A stretch of 64,000 nucleotides of DNA from Stichopus chloronotus. Its lineage: Eukaryota > Echinodermata > Holothuroidea > Aspidochirotida > Stichopodidae. The translations under genes and the position numbers were made by a program. The stretch's first letter is position 1. Each line of letters begins with the position of its first letter. Below are positions 13,770-23,813 of the stretch, piece after piece. Location: positions 21,693,116 to 21,757,115 of the forward strand of contig CM037830.1 of the NCBI GenBank assembly GCA_021234535.1, written 5' to 3'. The notes beneath the pieces were generated by a model. It was not told where the DNA came from. It made no database searches and saw nothing but the letters and a program-made list of their open reading frames with translations.

Positions 13770-14007
13770 ACATCAATTTCCGTAGTACCATGGAGCTACC
13801 ACATAGTGTTAGCTCCTTCTAGTGTAAATACTGTGCTGCAGGCCAGGTGAACATTGGGAGCCATGACATTTTGTACACTTCGCAGTCTTTGAGATAAATT
13901 GTTGAATATATGTATACTGTGTATAAATGTAAGGGTGCACTCTCCTTGCAAGACTTTATATTTCCAATCAGAATGATATGCCATTTAACTTCACTATACA
14001 TAATCAC

Positions 14008-14707
14008 AATATTCTAGTGAAGGTTGATACCATTAATGGGCAATCACTGCTATTATTATGCTAATTACACATCCTTAGAAGATCCAGAGTTGAACAAACT
14101 CTTTTAAATATGCATCTGTTTGAAAATGATGGAGAGAGACAAGTGATACTGGTATCAGAGCATCTATGCTTGGTTCACTGTGGCACCAACTGTGTGAAAT
14201 AAGCTAGCGTAGTTGTGAAGTACATTTGAAAGGAAAAGCCAATACTGTTTAAAGCAACAGTTACATGATTTGTTGTACAGGTGAGCCTGTCTGGCTGTAG
14301 TGTAAATGTACTTTGTAGCTTGAACTATCTGACGACCTCAAGTTTTCATGTAAATATTGATTTTTATTATCAAACAGAAAATTACTGCTCGTGCATTTCT
14401 CAGCTTTATTAAATCCTTGCCCCACTTTATTCGATGATCAAAATTAAAAAACGTGAAAAAGCTTGTCATGGCCAGAGAAATAATCATCTTCGAGGCAAAC
14501 GTGTCAATTTTAACTTAATTAAGGCTTTTTTTCCCCCCATGCTTTCTTTCGCTTTATGAATTTCCATGATGTCGATGAAATTGATGAGATCTGCCATTGA
14601 TTATCTTCCACCACTTTTTCTTTCAGAACCTGAGCAAAAAAAAAAAATAGAAGGAAAGAAAGAAAGAAATAAGAATAGGAACGAAAACTGACCAAAGCAG
14701 CAGTAAC
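14008..14707. other. Non-coding stretch with (GAAA)n
   Basis: No gene is seen. An A-run at 14636-14647 leads into a short (GAAA)n tract at 14654-14669. Confidence 0.55.
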
Positions 14708-15106
14708 ATGTATGCTGCCATTAAGGTTCTGGTTGGATCCTTTTGGGTTGGATGTAGCCTAGATATGAATTTATGTAACCGGCAGAAAGAAAAGTCATTG
14801 ACACGAGCCGATTGCGGGAGCTGTTACTTTTACTTCAATTATGGAAATATTGAAAAATTTTCCACTAGACCGCTCCAGCTCCAGAAAACGAGCGGAGGTG
14901 TCTTTTTGCGAGAAGCGAACAACGGCTCACTGGGAAATAGGCAGACCTGTCGGGAAAATCGTTTGATGTTTTTGAGGTGTATATCATCAGATGGATCAGC
15001 AGAAGATGGGGATATCAAGGTCTCACGATGCAATCGCTGTCACTTTTTAATTACGTTAGATTGGCACAGTGTAATCTACGCATGGGAATTGATGGAAACA
15101 AAATAG
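14708..15106 (+). other. 132-codon open frame, uncertain
   Basis: An ATG-started frame of 132 codons. Its second half is rich in arginine, asparagine and cysteine and reads more like protein than most frames here. A second plus-strand frame (14977-15318) and two minus-strand frames overlap it. This indicates that stops are simply sparse in this slightly GC-richer stretch. There is no clear acceptor or donor pair and no known domain. It could be chance or an old exon. Confidence 0.12.
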
Positions 15107-15269
15107 GTGTTTCTCGTCAAATAGCGGAATTGATTCGGGTTTTATTGAAAGACCAACAAATGGTTGTAGAGAAGGCAAGAGGAGGAAATCCAAGGTTGTT
15201 GGCAGCAAAAGAAAGGAAAGAGAAAAATAGAGAAAGCTGGTATCATGATTGCTGCATTGATTCTCTGGT

Positions 15270-15412
15270 TGTGAGGGGGGGGGGGCAGAATGTATGCTTA
15301 AGGACTGCTTCACAGTAAGGTTAACAAAATACGTTGCCGATCATGTTTCAGATGTAAATCTGCATTTGGAGATTGTGAGTGTTGTCTCCTGAGGGGGAGG
15401 GGGGGGGAGAAG
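15270..15412. repeat. G-rich runs
   Basis: Two G-rich runs lie close together: about ten G near 15277-15286, and G5-A-G9 at about 15393-15409. They could form G-quadruplex structures on the plus strand. No associated gene is evident. Confidence 0.6.
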
Positions 15413-15657
15413 ATGGGAGATTGAGGAGTTTGGGATATGAACTTAAGTAGTTAATAGACAGACTGGCAGAACTGCCAAGTGCTAGTAGCATGGTTATATA
15501 AAAACTTGGCATGTCTAGCGTAAGACATTGGAATTTCTAACTGCTGGAAATTCAAAATCCCTATAAATCTAACAATCTTGTTTTAGCAAGTCGGATGTTC
15601 CACATTACGAGGAACTTGACCCAGTCTGGTAGCAATTGTACCTCCAAAGCCCTTATT

Positions 15658-16011
15658 TTATCCAACATTTACTTGAGTTAACGATACAATGTAAACCTTC
15701 CACACTTCGCGCACCTCACTAACATTAGCTTGGAAATCATTACATGAAGAGTGTCCTTTTAAACAAATCCAATGCGTAAACCTATCGCAATTATCCGTGA
15801 ACAAGCTGACAAATAAAATGGTCAAAAACAGTTCCATTGAGTGGTCAAAATGATGATTTGGAAATTTGTAACATTTGGCATTAGGCAGCTGCAAATAGGA
15901 TGCTTTAGGCCTAGCCTGACTTTCCTGTGGAAATGCAGCACTGTTTAAGTTGACTAAGCAGACAAAGGTGATTAAATAAACAAACATTGTCTCAGCTTTC
16001 TTATAAGTCAT
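15658..16011 (-). CDS. Candidate small secreted protein, unrecognised
   Basis: A 117-codon frame on the minus strand starts with ATG at 16011 and ends at TAA. A second ATG is at codon 9. The N-terminus looks like a signal peptide: a short lysine-containing lead, then a hydrophobic stretch (MFVYLITFVCLVNL), then small residues NSAA before a polar region. That suggests cleavage near residues 25-26. The mature part has four cysteines and a second hydrophobic patch at about residues 60-72. I do not recognise the family. No TATA box, splice sites or neighbouring gene support it. With thousands of chance frames in 64 kb, some will resemble signal peptides, so confidence is low. Confidence 0.18.
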   Translation of the reverse strand: MTYKKAETMFVYLITFVCLVNLNSAAFPQESQARPKASYLQLPNAKCYKFPNHHFDHSMELFLTILFVSLFTDNCDRFTHWICLKGHSSCNDFQANVSEVREVWKVYIVSLTQVNVG

Positions 16012-17666
16012 TTCAAGGTATGGCAGTCAAACCTTGTCAAGCTGCTCAGTCCATTGCATTTTCGGGCTCATTTTCGTGAGTGTGCGAATAAGTTAGGCAG
16101 TGCGGCGAATTTGGTGTGTGTACTATGCTCCATTCATAATAAGAAATGTTCTGTTGCAGTTTAAATTCCTGTATTTAGTTCTTTTCTATATTTTGATTAA
16201 AGATTTAAAACAAATTGACTGAATGACAAAAGAGTTTGATTTAAATGTATACTATTTTCTGTGTGCAGCTTCTTTAAATTTCATTGTGATTGAATATTTT
16301 GTGTAGGTCGGCAGTTCAAGAAACAATCCGAGAGTTATCGTTGTCAGGGACACGTACACCACTATTTAATGAAGGCGTGGATGAAAGACCATTTGCCAGA
16401 ATTATCTCACAGAATTCCAGAATTATCCTACTGTGGTCACTTGCAATCGTCGCATCATAAGTTAAGTGCTTGCTGGAAGTCTGTTGAAAAAATGAGTGAA
16501 ACAAAGCTTCAAGGAATCAAACCTACCATCTGTTTCAATTATCATTTTCAAGGTTAAGGTTGCTAATAGCACCTTCATTTTTTTGTGCCATATATTTGAA
16601 ACTTTTAAAGGAGATTTCCTAAAGTTTGATGAAGACAAAAAATAATCCCCTCCCCCAAAGTACAATAACCCTGTGTTATGTTTTACTAGGAAGTTTTTGC
16701 TTGCTTAGAAGGATACATTCCCTAGTAAATTCATGTGCTGAAGGTCGTCCTGTGCCTCTGTTCTGTCTTTCAGAAAGCAGAGCAATGGGTTCTCATTATG
16801 TTAGTGCAATTAATTCTAAGTTTGCCCATATTCTGAAAATGCGTTTAAAGCTGTAGCTTTTTGTTCTACAGAGAAGGAAAAGGAATTTCATAACAGCCAC
16901 ACTATCAGGTGAAATTTTTGACAAGAACCTTTTTTGCTTTATACTTGAAAGTCCTGTGGACATGCAAAGTTGAAGACACTTGTGGCTAAATTATTTCATT
17001 TTGTCCCAGATATGTTTTAGATTTTCCAGAATGTTTTTCAGAGTCCTATTTATCGCAGTGGCAGATCGTGGATAATGGTTACAATCTTAGGATAAAACCT
17101 TGTGTCTCCAAAGCAAGAACTATATATTGATCATCAGCCAATAGAGCTTTGACTTTGTTCCTTGTCAAGAAGTACGTAATTAATTTTGCAGAGTAACTAC
17201 AAATGGCAACTCACATAAATCATACAGTTTTGAAGTTTCTTCTGTTTCCACAACTCAGTAAATTAATTTCATGGTCTGGTGTCGACATTTGCTCCGAAAC
17301 CGAACTCTACAGTTCGTCACAAACACTGATGAGTTATAGGTTCAGAACCACGCAAGAATCAATTGCCCCAGTGGAGTGCATCCTTTCAAATATTTGCAAT
17401 TTTTTGCTTCCTTCTTCCAAGAGTTTGTGAAAGAGATCAAAGAAGAGTGAACAGGTACTAGAACTCGTGAAAAAGCCAATTAATTTTGGTCTCATGTAAC
17501 TATTTTTTATCTCTTTCCTCAAACGGACAGCTATCAATCTTTTGAATTTGATTGCCGGCTAAGTCCCCTTTTAAGCCCTTGTGATCTCGTGAAGCTGTTA
17601 AGTATGATGAGCCAGTTAATTGTACATTGTTATTGATCGGATAAAGGCTCTCCCTTTTGTCTTCAG
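16012..17666. other. Non-coding stretch
   Basis: No supportable gene. Several 60-76 codon frames overlap on both strands, with AT-biased codons and no splice context. A short stem (AAAGCTGTAG with CTACAG) lies near 16847-16871. Confidence 0.5.
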
Positions 17667-17834
17667 TCCGTGCAGACGCGACGTCCATCCATGGCCGTTA
17701 TCGATTCTCCAGTAGTGACCACTCTGCGGGAACATTACCGCACTGGCAGCTGTTTCAAGTGGCTGTTGGGCAAAAGTAAACAGTCTTGTGTTTACCAGAC
17801 GGGTCTAATGGAACTGCTATCGACAGCCGTATGA
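17667..17834 (+). other. Candidate coding exon led by a strong acceptor
   Basis: A pyrimidine-rich tract ends in TTTTGTCTTCAG at 17655-17666, one of the better 3' splice sites in the window. The frame following it is open immediately. It passes through an ATG at 17691 in good context (CATCCATGG) and closes with TGA at 17832-17834, giving 55 codons from the acceptor and 47 from the ATG. Codon use is balanced, and the peptide contains REHYRTGSCFKWLLGK. A possible donor (GTAAAC) at 17776 would end the exon earlier, as a 109-base exon. It could be an internal exon, a last exon or a short ORF. The protein family is not recognised and transcription is unproven. Confidence 0.25.
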
Positions 17835-20012
17835 GATATGTGACGATGGTGTATATTTTTAGCATGACATGGCATGATACGTGGGCCATACTGCTTCTTA
17901 AAAGGGAATGTTAGCAGTCGTCCCAGTGGCCTCAATACTTCTGTTTTGGAAAATCATCAAAATTTTTGCAATTTTCTCCTCATTTCTCTTATTTATATTT
18001 TTCATGATGTTGCTGAATGACAGTTCTGCATAAGCAAGTTGTTATGCTGCAAAATTAAGCAGATCAACCACAAAAGTGATGTCACTTTAAAATGCAAAAG
18101 AGCCATTTATGACTTAGCATGGGGGGGCATACTAATTCAGTTTGGGATGATTGCATTTTCCCATTAGTCTCTGTGAGTCTCTGATGTTTGAAATTTTTTA
18201 ATATTTCTATTTTTGTAATATTAATACTTCTATTTTTGATCAGAATGAAGTCTTGTAAAGGTCATTAATTTAACAGATAAAATTACTGGGAATCTTGTTT
18301 GCAAGATGATGATAACTGATCTAGCATGCCGTAAATTTAGAAAAGCAATAAAATAATAAACATATGTATGGTTTACTGGGAGGATGTATGGCAAACATTC
18401 CTCTTAAACACTGTCAAATTTATCATACTAGATGTTCCTCGTTGGTGATTCACAAATTCTGAGAGACGGGAGATGTCGTAGCAATGTGTGAAAAGATACA
18501 TTTCCATTGGATGTGCTCATTGTGTGTCTCTGTAGTCTGCTGGCCCGGACGTAGTGATTAACGTAGTTCCGACGTTGCCATGACCTGATTAACAATGCCT
18601 TTATTCCTGCTTTGAAATATTTACATCTGTTTTTTTTTTCTTTTCCCCTCCTTCCTCTGATCAGCACAGAGCCATCTTCCTAGTCTATCTTGCAAGTACT
18701 GTGACCCCATTTCTCTCCCCCCCCCCCCTTTTGCCCATTTGGAGCATAAAACGTTCCTTATTTTGCCATCATTGTGTGTGTGTGTATCAGAATGAGAACC
18801 AAACTGAGAGTAGAGAATAAACCAATTATAATGTCCCCAGGTGTCAGGTATTGGTGCTGAACTGCGTGGTCGCTGTTTCTGTTCAATCGAACCGTCTCCT
18901 CAATTTGCTAGATTGCAGTGAACTTAATTTTTAGTCAATTTGAACTAGAATCAACATTGCAACGGAGGAAATGAAGAAGCTACTTTCTTCTCATCTTTTT
19001 AAGATCAAATTCTTGAACCATTGATCTCTTCTTTTACAGAAGAAAAAAAAAAGAAAAAGAAGGAAGGAAAAAAAAAAAGAATAAGAGCGAAAGAGAAATG
19101 CTTGTAGCCTTGGGCAAACTTTGCCTCGTACAATACCTCCATATAAGGAGGACCAGTTACTATGGAAACCGAAGATTTTGTTCCGGCTGAAATACGTGTT
19201 GCTTTTACATGCACACTCTGTACGTGCACTCCACAGAATTGTCGCATTGTTTTCTTTTCCTGATTTGCATATTATTTGAAAGCTTTTCTAGAATACGTTG
19301 CCTGGGTGAAGTGATCGTCTCATTGTGGACACGGGCACACAGTCTCTGTAGTTTGTATGTCCTTCAGTTCAGAATTTCAACAGAAGTTTGTTGAGGGAGA
19401 AAATTGATACCAGACAAAAGGTCCTAGTCTTGTGGGTAGAAGACCAGTTTTTGGTGTAGCTGTGTATTAAAGTTGTGCATGTTTATTATGGTTGATAATG
19501 CAAGTTCTATACCCTATGATGTATAGACATATCATAGCTCAAAGTGATTGTTATTGGCTGAATGAGAACCCACAACATATGTTTGCGTTGAAATCATTAT
19601 TTTTAATCGTTTTGACGTAACTGTTCCAGATGCATACATTCAGTAGTTCAGCGAGGTACACAGGTATTATGTTAAGCTGTGTACTTCAGCAAACTCACAT
19701 ACCCGCCCTTTAATAATCAACAGTCTTCGCGGCCTGTGAATTGGAACAAATGCCATTTGTAAAGTCTGTTGTGATTTTTGTCATCTCACATCTTGACTTT
19801 TAAGAAGAAAGGAGAATTAAGAGAAGGCTTTGGTTAAAGTTTGAAACAGTATAATTCTAACCTTCAACTTCTTCCTGCATCTTTTCCAACCTTCAAGCCG
19901 TTAAATTATCGGAAGAAATGACTCATTTTGGGTTTGAAATTTCATGTAGATCTTTCCAATTAGTCATTGCCATCTCCTTTCCTTTATCTGTTAATCCAAT
20001 TATTTTATGTAG
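17835..20012. other. Non-coding stretch with C and purine runs
   Basis: No supportable gene. It holds a run of 12 C at 18717-18728, a short GT run near 18775, and an A/G-rich tract at 19039-19095. The sequence at 18195-18240 contains an imperfect tandem copy of AATATTTCTATTTTTG-like DNA. Confidence 0.5.
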
Positions 20013-20103
20013 GTTGCGTTCTTCAAGGGCGGTAGGAGTTGACGATGTTCTAGAGATTCATCGTGTCATCGTCACGGGCACCGCATGGCTGATATATGTT
20101 TGA
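20013..20103 (+). other. Candidate exon with acceptor and stop
   Basis: CTGTTAAT, a branch-point-like word, and ATTTTATGTAG precede an open frame of 29 codons plus TGA at 20101-20103. The segment is CpG-richer than its flanks, and the peptide (contains VDDVLEIHRVIVTGTAWLIY) looks protein-like. A donor-like GTAGGA sits inside it at 20032. It is short and the pyrimidine tract is mediocre, so this is a weak call. Confidence 0.13.
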
Positions 20104-20434
20104 CTGCAGGGATGGTTAACACCCATTTGGGATATTTCTTTTGGAAAACATATTGCTTGTAATAATGCCAGGAAAAGAGAGAAAATGAAAAGAGAGAGAA
20201 ATAAAAAAGGGGGACATAAGAAATTTATGAGGAAATCTCTGTAGGCCATGAACCTTAAGGAGTTTTTTCTCCTTTTTCTTCGCTTTCTTGCCTTGATTTA
20301 TTCTTGCCTTATGTGATACATCAGTTCCAAAACTGTATGTTTTCTGCAATTTTGTTCACCTTGCTCATTTCTCAAGGGGTTGATGTTCGGTTTGCCTGAT
20401 GAATCCTGAGATCAGAGTAGTCTTTAGGGGGAAT

Positions 20435-20484
20435 CATTCACCCAGATTTTTTTTTTGAGGAAAATCTGGATGTAAGGGTGAATG
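20435..20484. repeat. 50-base hairpin
   Basis: CCAGATTTT at 20442-20450 pairs exactly with AAAATCTGG at 20461-20469 across a 10-base T-rich loop. Outside it, CATTCAC at 20435-20441 pairs with GTGAATG at 20478-20484, leaving an 8-base bulge on the 3' side. Total pairing is 16 bp. It is shorter than a typical animal microRNA precursor. Confidence 0.75.
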
Positions 20485-21153
20485 TGTTCCTTGGACCTCT
20501 AGGTAATCAAACTGTAATGGGCCATTGACACTTTGTTAATATTAAAGCAACATATGAGCATTTTCTGTTGTATTTGTAGTCATGGTTCTTTTTTTGTTTT
20601 TGCAATTTTGAATATTTGAGGCCACACTGTGTCAAAAGGTACCATTGTATGTTCAGCGTCAGATGTACTATTTAGGACTAATATTCAACGGGTACTTAGT
20701 AGTAACCTAGACTGAGTTGGTAATGTTGGCTCAAATAAAATAACATCAACATTGTCTGGCCCATGCGCAGCATACAAATCTGGACCGACACTAGATACAG
20801 CTAAAGGAGATGGCCGATCTTATCAGCCGATTGCACGGTTAGTAGTTTGGATATTAAATGCTCGCATGGATTTGGGTTGATTCATTGTTCACCAAAAGGA
20901 ACGTCGGAATAAGCTTCATTTTGGAAACAATTTGGTTGCGAAATGAAATAAATTGGTTAATGGCCATAGCATCTAGCTACAGTGCATGGTTCACCAGCAG
21001 ACCCCATCGAGGTATAATTCTTAATGGTGTGTGAAATGGGGTTTGCCTTTATTTGTTGAGTTTTGTATGCTGTGAATGTACAGATTGTAGTCATAGTGAT
21101 ACACTGGTAGGCCTACGTATTAGGGAACGATCCTTAGGCTTTGAGTGCCATAC
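20485..21153. other. Non-coding stretch
   Basis: AT-rich sequence with no supportable gene, repeat or regulatory cluster. Confidence 0.5.
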
Positions 21154-21309
21154 CCGTCTGGTGCATTCTGTAACCAAACTTAGCCAATGATCCTTTGCAG
21201 GTGGTATGCTTATTTGATTTTGAGTGACAGGTAATTTTAAAGCCTCCACTTCAAGCGTTCCATCTTCAAATTCCGTGTCGGTGAAAAGTATTCTTCTTAG
21301 GTGAAAAAA
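21154..21309 (-). other. Candidate phase-0 coding exon
   Basis: Read on the minus strand, GCATTCGTTTCAG ends at 21310. The frame that follows is open for exactly 156 bases (52 codons) to CAGACGG, directly followed by the donor GTATGG. The exon is therefore symmetric, phase 0 at both ends. The peptide is acidic in the middle (contains FTDTEFEDGTLEVEALKLP) and reads like a folded domain fragment, but I do not recognise it. The open frame extends beyond both splice sites (21091-21369), so the splice boundaries are only one interpretation. Another minus-strand candidate lies about 0.8 kb upstream at 22086-22182, but its end phase does not match this exon. Confidence 0.22.
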
Positions 21310-21624
21310 CTGAAACGAATGCCAAGTAGTTTTGGTTATTTCTGGACAAGTGCCGGGCAAAATATGCACAAGTGCCTGGTGGCAACCTCTGGCGTGGGCT
21401 CATCCCTGCTTTACATCCTGCAAAAATTATGAGTAGAAATTTACTTACAGGGTTAAATCAATTTATCCAGAGTCATTTGACATGAAGAACAGTTTTAAAA
21501 GCAAACTTCCCCCTCTAGTCCACTCGGAGGAAAAATTCAGATCACAGTTACTGCTTACCTTCCTGTAATGCATTCTAACACACCATAATACCGGATGTTG
21601 AACTGATGGCGATATATGTATGCA

Positions 21625-22015
21625 GATCCTGTCAGAGGCTTCTGACCATGCATATGTTAAAAGTCAGCAGTTGCCTTGGTACATATGGATTGTTCATGAT
21701 CAAGATATTTCATATCCTCCGTATGTCCATTATCCTCCCCCTTTGCCCTCTTTCTCGCCAAAAGAAATAGAAACGGGGGGGGGGGAAATATATCGGAAGG
21801 GCAACCTGTCGTGAAAGATGTCCTGCCAGAGATTTCTGACCATGTGACTGCTTTCTGCAGTTGCATTGGTGTGGTATAGAGATAGATTGTTCATGATCCA
21901 GATATTTCATAACCTCTAAATGAAGTGTCCATCATCCTCCCCCTTTACCCTCTTGATTGCCAAAAGAAATGGAAAGTGGAGGGGAAAAAAATACAGCAAT
22001 AGCACCTCCCACGAA
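21625..22015. repeat. Diverged ~195 bp tandem duplication
   Basis: Two head-to-tail units, 21625-21816 and 21817-22015, share ordered blocks: a CTGACCATG word, GATTGTTCATGATC, AGATATTTCATA, a TCCTCCCCCTTT block, GCCAAAAGAAAT and a G-rich block. They differ by many substitutions and small indels, including different lengths of the poly-G/A segment. The duplication is therefore old. Small open frames across it on both strands are incidental. Confidence 0.85.
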
Positions 22016-22085
22016 AAAATGTTGTTGGTCGTGCTAAGAATTAGTGCTTTAAGGATCAGCTTTGATGAAACTAGATTGTCTTTAC

Positions 22086-22182
22086 CCGAAGGGTAAAAGG
22101 CTTCCTGAACATTTGACTCATCCAACAGGTGCATTGATTTTGGGGTGGCTCTAGTTCTTCCAGGCCTCTGATTAATATCCAT
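22086..22182 (-). other. Candidate 5' coding exon
   Basis: A minus-strand ATG at 22182 in fair context (CAAGATGG) opens a frame with balanced codons (contains NQRPGRTRATPKSMHLLDES). It reaches a good donor, CCTTCGG then GTAAAG, at 22086/22085, after 97 bases. The frame continues beyond the donor into the duplicated repeat and ends at 21916. Nothing upstream identifies a promoter and the protein is unrecognised. Confidence 0.15.
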
Positions 22183-22426
22183 CTTGTTCTTCTGGTTCTT
22201 TTTTTTTTTTTTATTCTTTTTCCTTTTCCTGGCAAAATTGACTTAGCTCACCCCTGAGATTGAGGAAATTCCTTCCCCTGGTTGGTCGGAAGAAGATAAC
22301 CAATTAGGTCTTGTTCAGGATGTTTGTTCAAAGGGAGCGATTCTCTGCCTTGTACTCCCAGTAGTTATTATTTCGGTTGAGGAGAGATCGGTCTCGAGGT
22401 GGAATTAGAGTCATGGCAAAATCTCT

Positions 22427-22633
22427 GTGAGTTGGGGAATGATCATGAGAGGGGGTGAGAAGGAACGAGATCAAGAGCAAGAAACTCACGGAAAGAAGGC
22501 GGTGGGTCTTGCACTTCACACTCGACAGCGAAATCGGATACCGGCCAATAACGGTAAAATTCGCCAGCTGCCATCATGTGTTGTCGAAACCTTCATTTTA
22601 GAAGTCTTTGAGGAGTTGGTTTATGAGGGTTAG
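22427..22633 (+). other. Coding-like open frame, unrecognised
   Basis: The open frame is 68 codons if the GTG at 22427 is counted. The first ATG is at 22439, giving 64. It ends at TAG. The first third is rich in Glu, Gln, Lys and Arg. The rest has balanced codons and ends with an amphipathic acidic segment (VETFILEVFEELVYEG). No acceptor or known motif was found. The complementary strand also carries an open frame here, so sparse stops may explain it. Confidence 0.14.
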
Positions 22634-22639
22634 TCGTCG

Positions 22640-23580
22640 ATCCATCCTTCTTCCTTTTTTTTGCGCCAGGGATTATCCAAGGCTTACCGTGATGACACAT
22701 CTTGTAAAATTAGTAGAAGATACAGATCTAGAGTGTGATCTTAAAGTGCAAGGCAAGGATGGGGTGCAGTGAACTTTCGTTCATTGGTCAGATGAATCGT
22801 ATGGTCATCTCGTAGACTATGTCTTCTGAGTGGCCATGATACTATGTAGATACTGTTACGTAAAATACCACTGAGCTGTGCCTGACTGAATCTGAAGTTT
22901 ATTTAGCTTTCTTCCTAACATTACAGTACATACCCAATGTCAGAAAAACCTCATGTGGTTGTGATGGGTTACCACATTTCTAGTTCTTAGGTAGCTGATC
23001 CGCTAAGCCTTTTAAATCATGTGGTATCATGTACATGGCAACATAAGAATGAAAACTTTTATGGTCACACACAGTCGTTGTGCAAAAGGAAGGAAGACAG
23101 GAAGTTAAAATCAACTTTGATAGTGGTTGATTCACGCCCGTTGGGCTCTGTACATTCAGTAGAAACATTTACGCTGCAACGGCAGGGAAAAGTTTGCATT
23201 CAGTGGGATTCCAAGTAGAGTTAGCTATCCACCTTCATTCCCCTCCACATGATTCAACCAACACACTGATCCTCAGTTCTCTCAATTTGAGATCATTTGC
23301 CAAAAGACTGTCCATGATGGTTGCTATTCTAAAATTAGCTAGCGTCTAGTTAGCGAGGTGTCTTCATTTTGATGTTGGCGACTCTGATATATTCATGGAG
23401 TCCAGTACTTGCCGCCTGAATAGTCGCTTCTCTGGAGCAACTCCCACTAACGTCATAATTGCTACGTACACCCTGTAGGCCAACATTATTTTTTGAGCAG
23501 GAATATCGGACAGACAATGTAGGGGCCCCAAACGGTGTCGGTGGGTCAGATGGAATAGGGCTTCTCGCTAATAATCTACT
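22640..23580. other. Non-coding stretch
   Basis: No supportable gene. Two overlapping frames of about 65 codons on opposite strands near 23.0-23.2 kb have no splice context. Confidence 0.5.
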
Positions 23581-23587
23581 TTGTCAG

Positions 23588-23766
23588 ACGTAACCAGAAG
23601 GGTAGGTCTAATTTTAAACCAGCAATGTGAAAAATCCGTTCGAGGTTTTTCCATTACAAGGGAGAAAACGATCTTCACGGATCCTTTTTGTAGTTTTGAA
23701 AAGCCGTGTCGACCCCAAAGACAGCTGAGTGGAGTTGTGACTCTGGGCCATGAATCACAACGCTGA
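23588..23766 (+). other. Exon-like region open on both strands
   Basis: On the plus strand, ATAATCTACTTTGTCAG ends at 23587, with a CTAAT branch-like word upstream. A frame with balanced codons then runs to TGA at 23764-23766 (contains NQQCEKSVRGFSITREKTI). On the minus strand an 80-codon frame starts with ATG at 23810 and includes TCAACATTTCTTCAG, another acceptor-like site. Which strand is coding, if either, cannot be decided from the sequence alone. Confidence 0.15.
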
Positions 23767-23813
23767 AGAAATGTTGAGTAACCTGCCCAAGCACAGTCTT
23801 CATCACTCATCAC

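Noticed and set aside
13525..13791. Polyhistidine protein frame on the minus strand
   Set aside because: It is the reverse complement of the (GAT)n microsatellite.
22328..22519. Minus-strand frame with a signal-peptide-like start
   Set aside because: The apparent first methionine is a GTG codon, and the first true ATG lies after the hydrophobic part.
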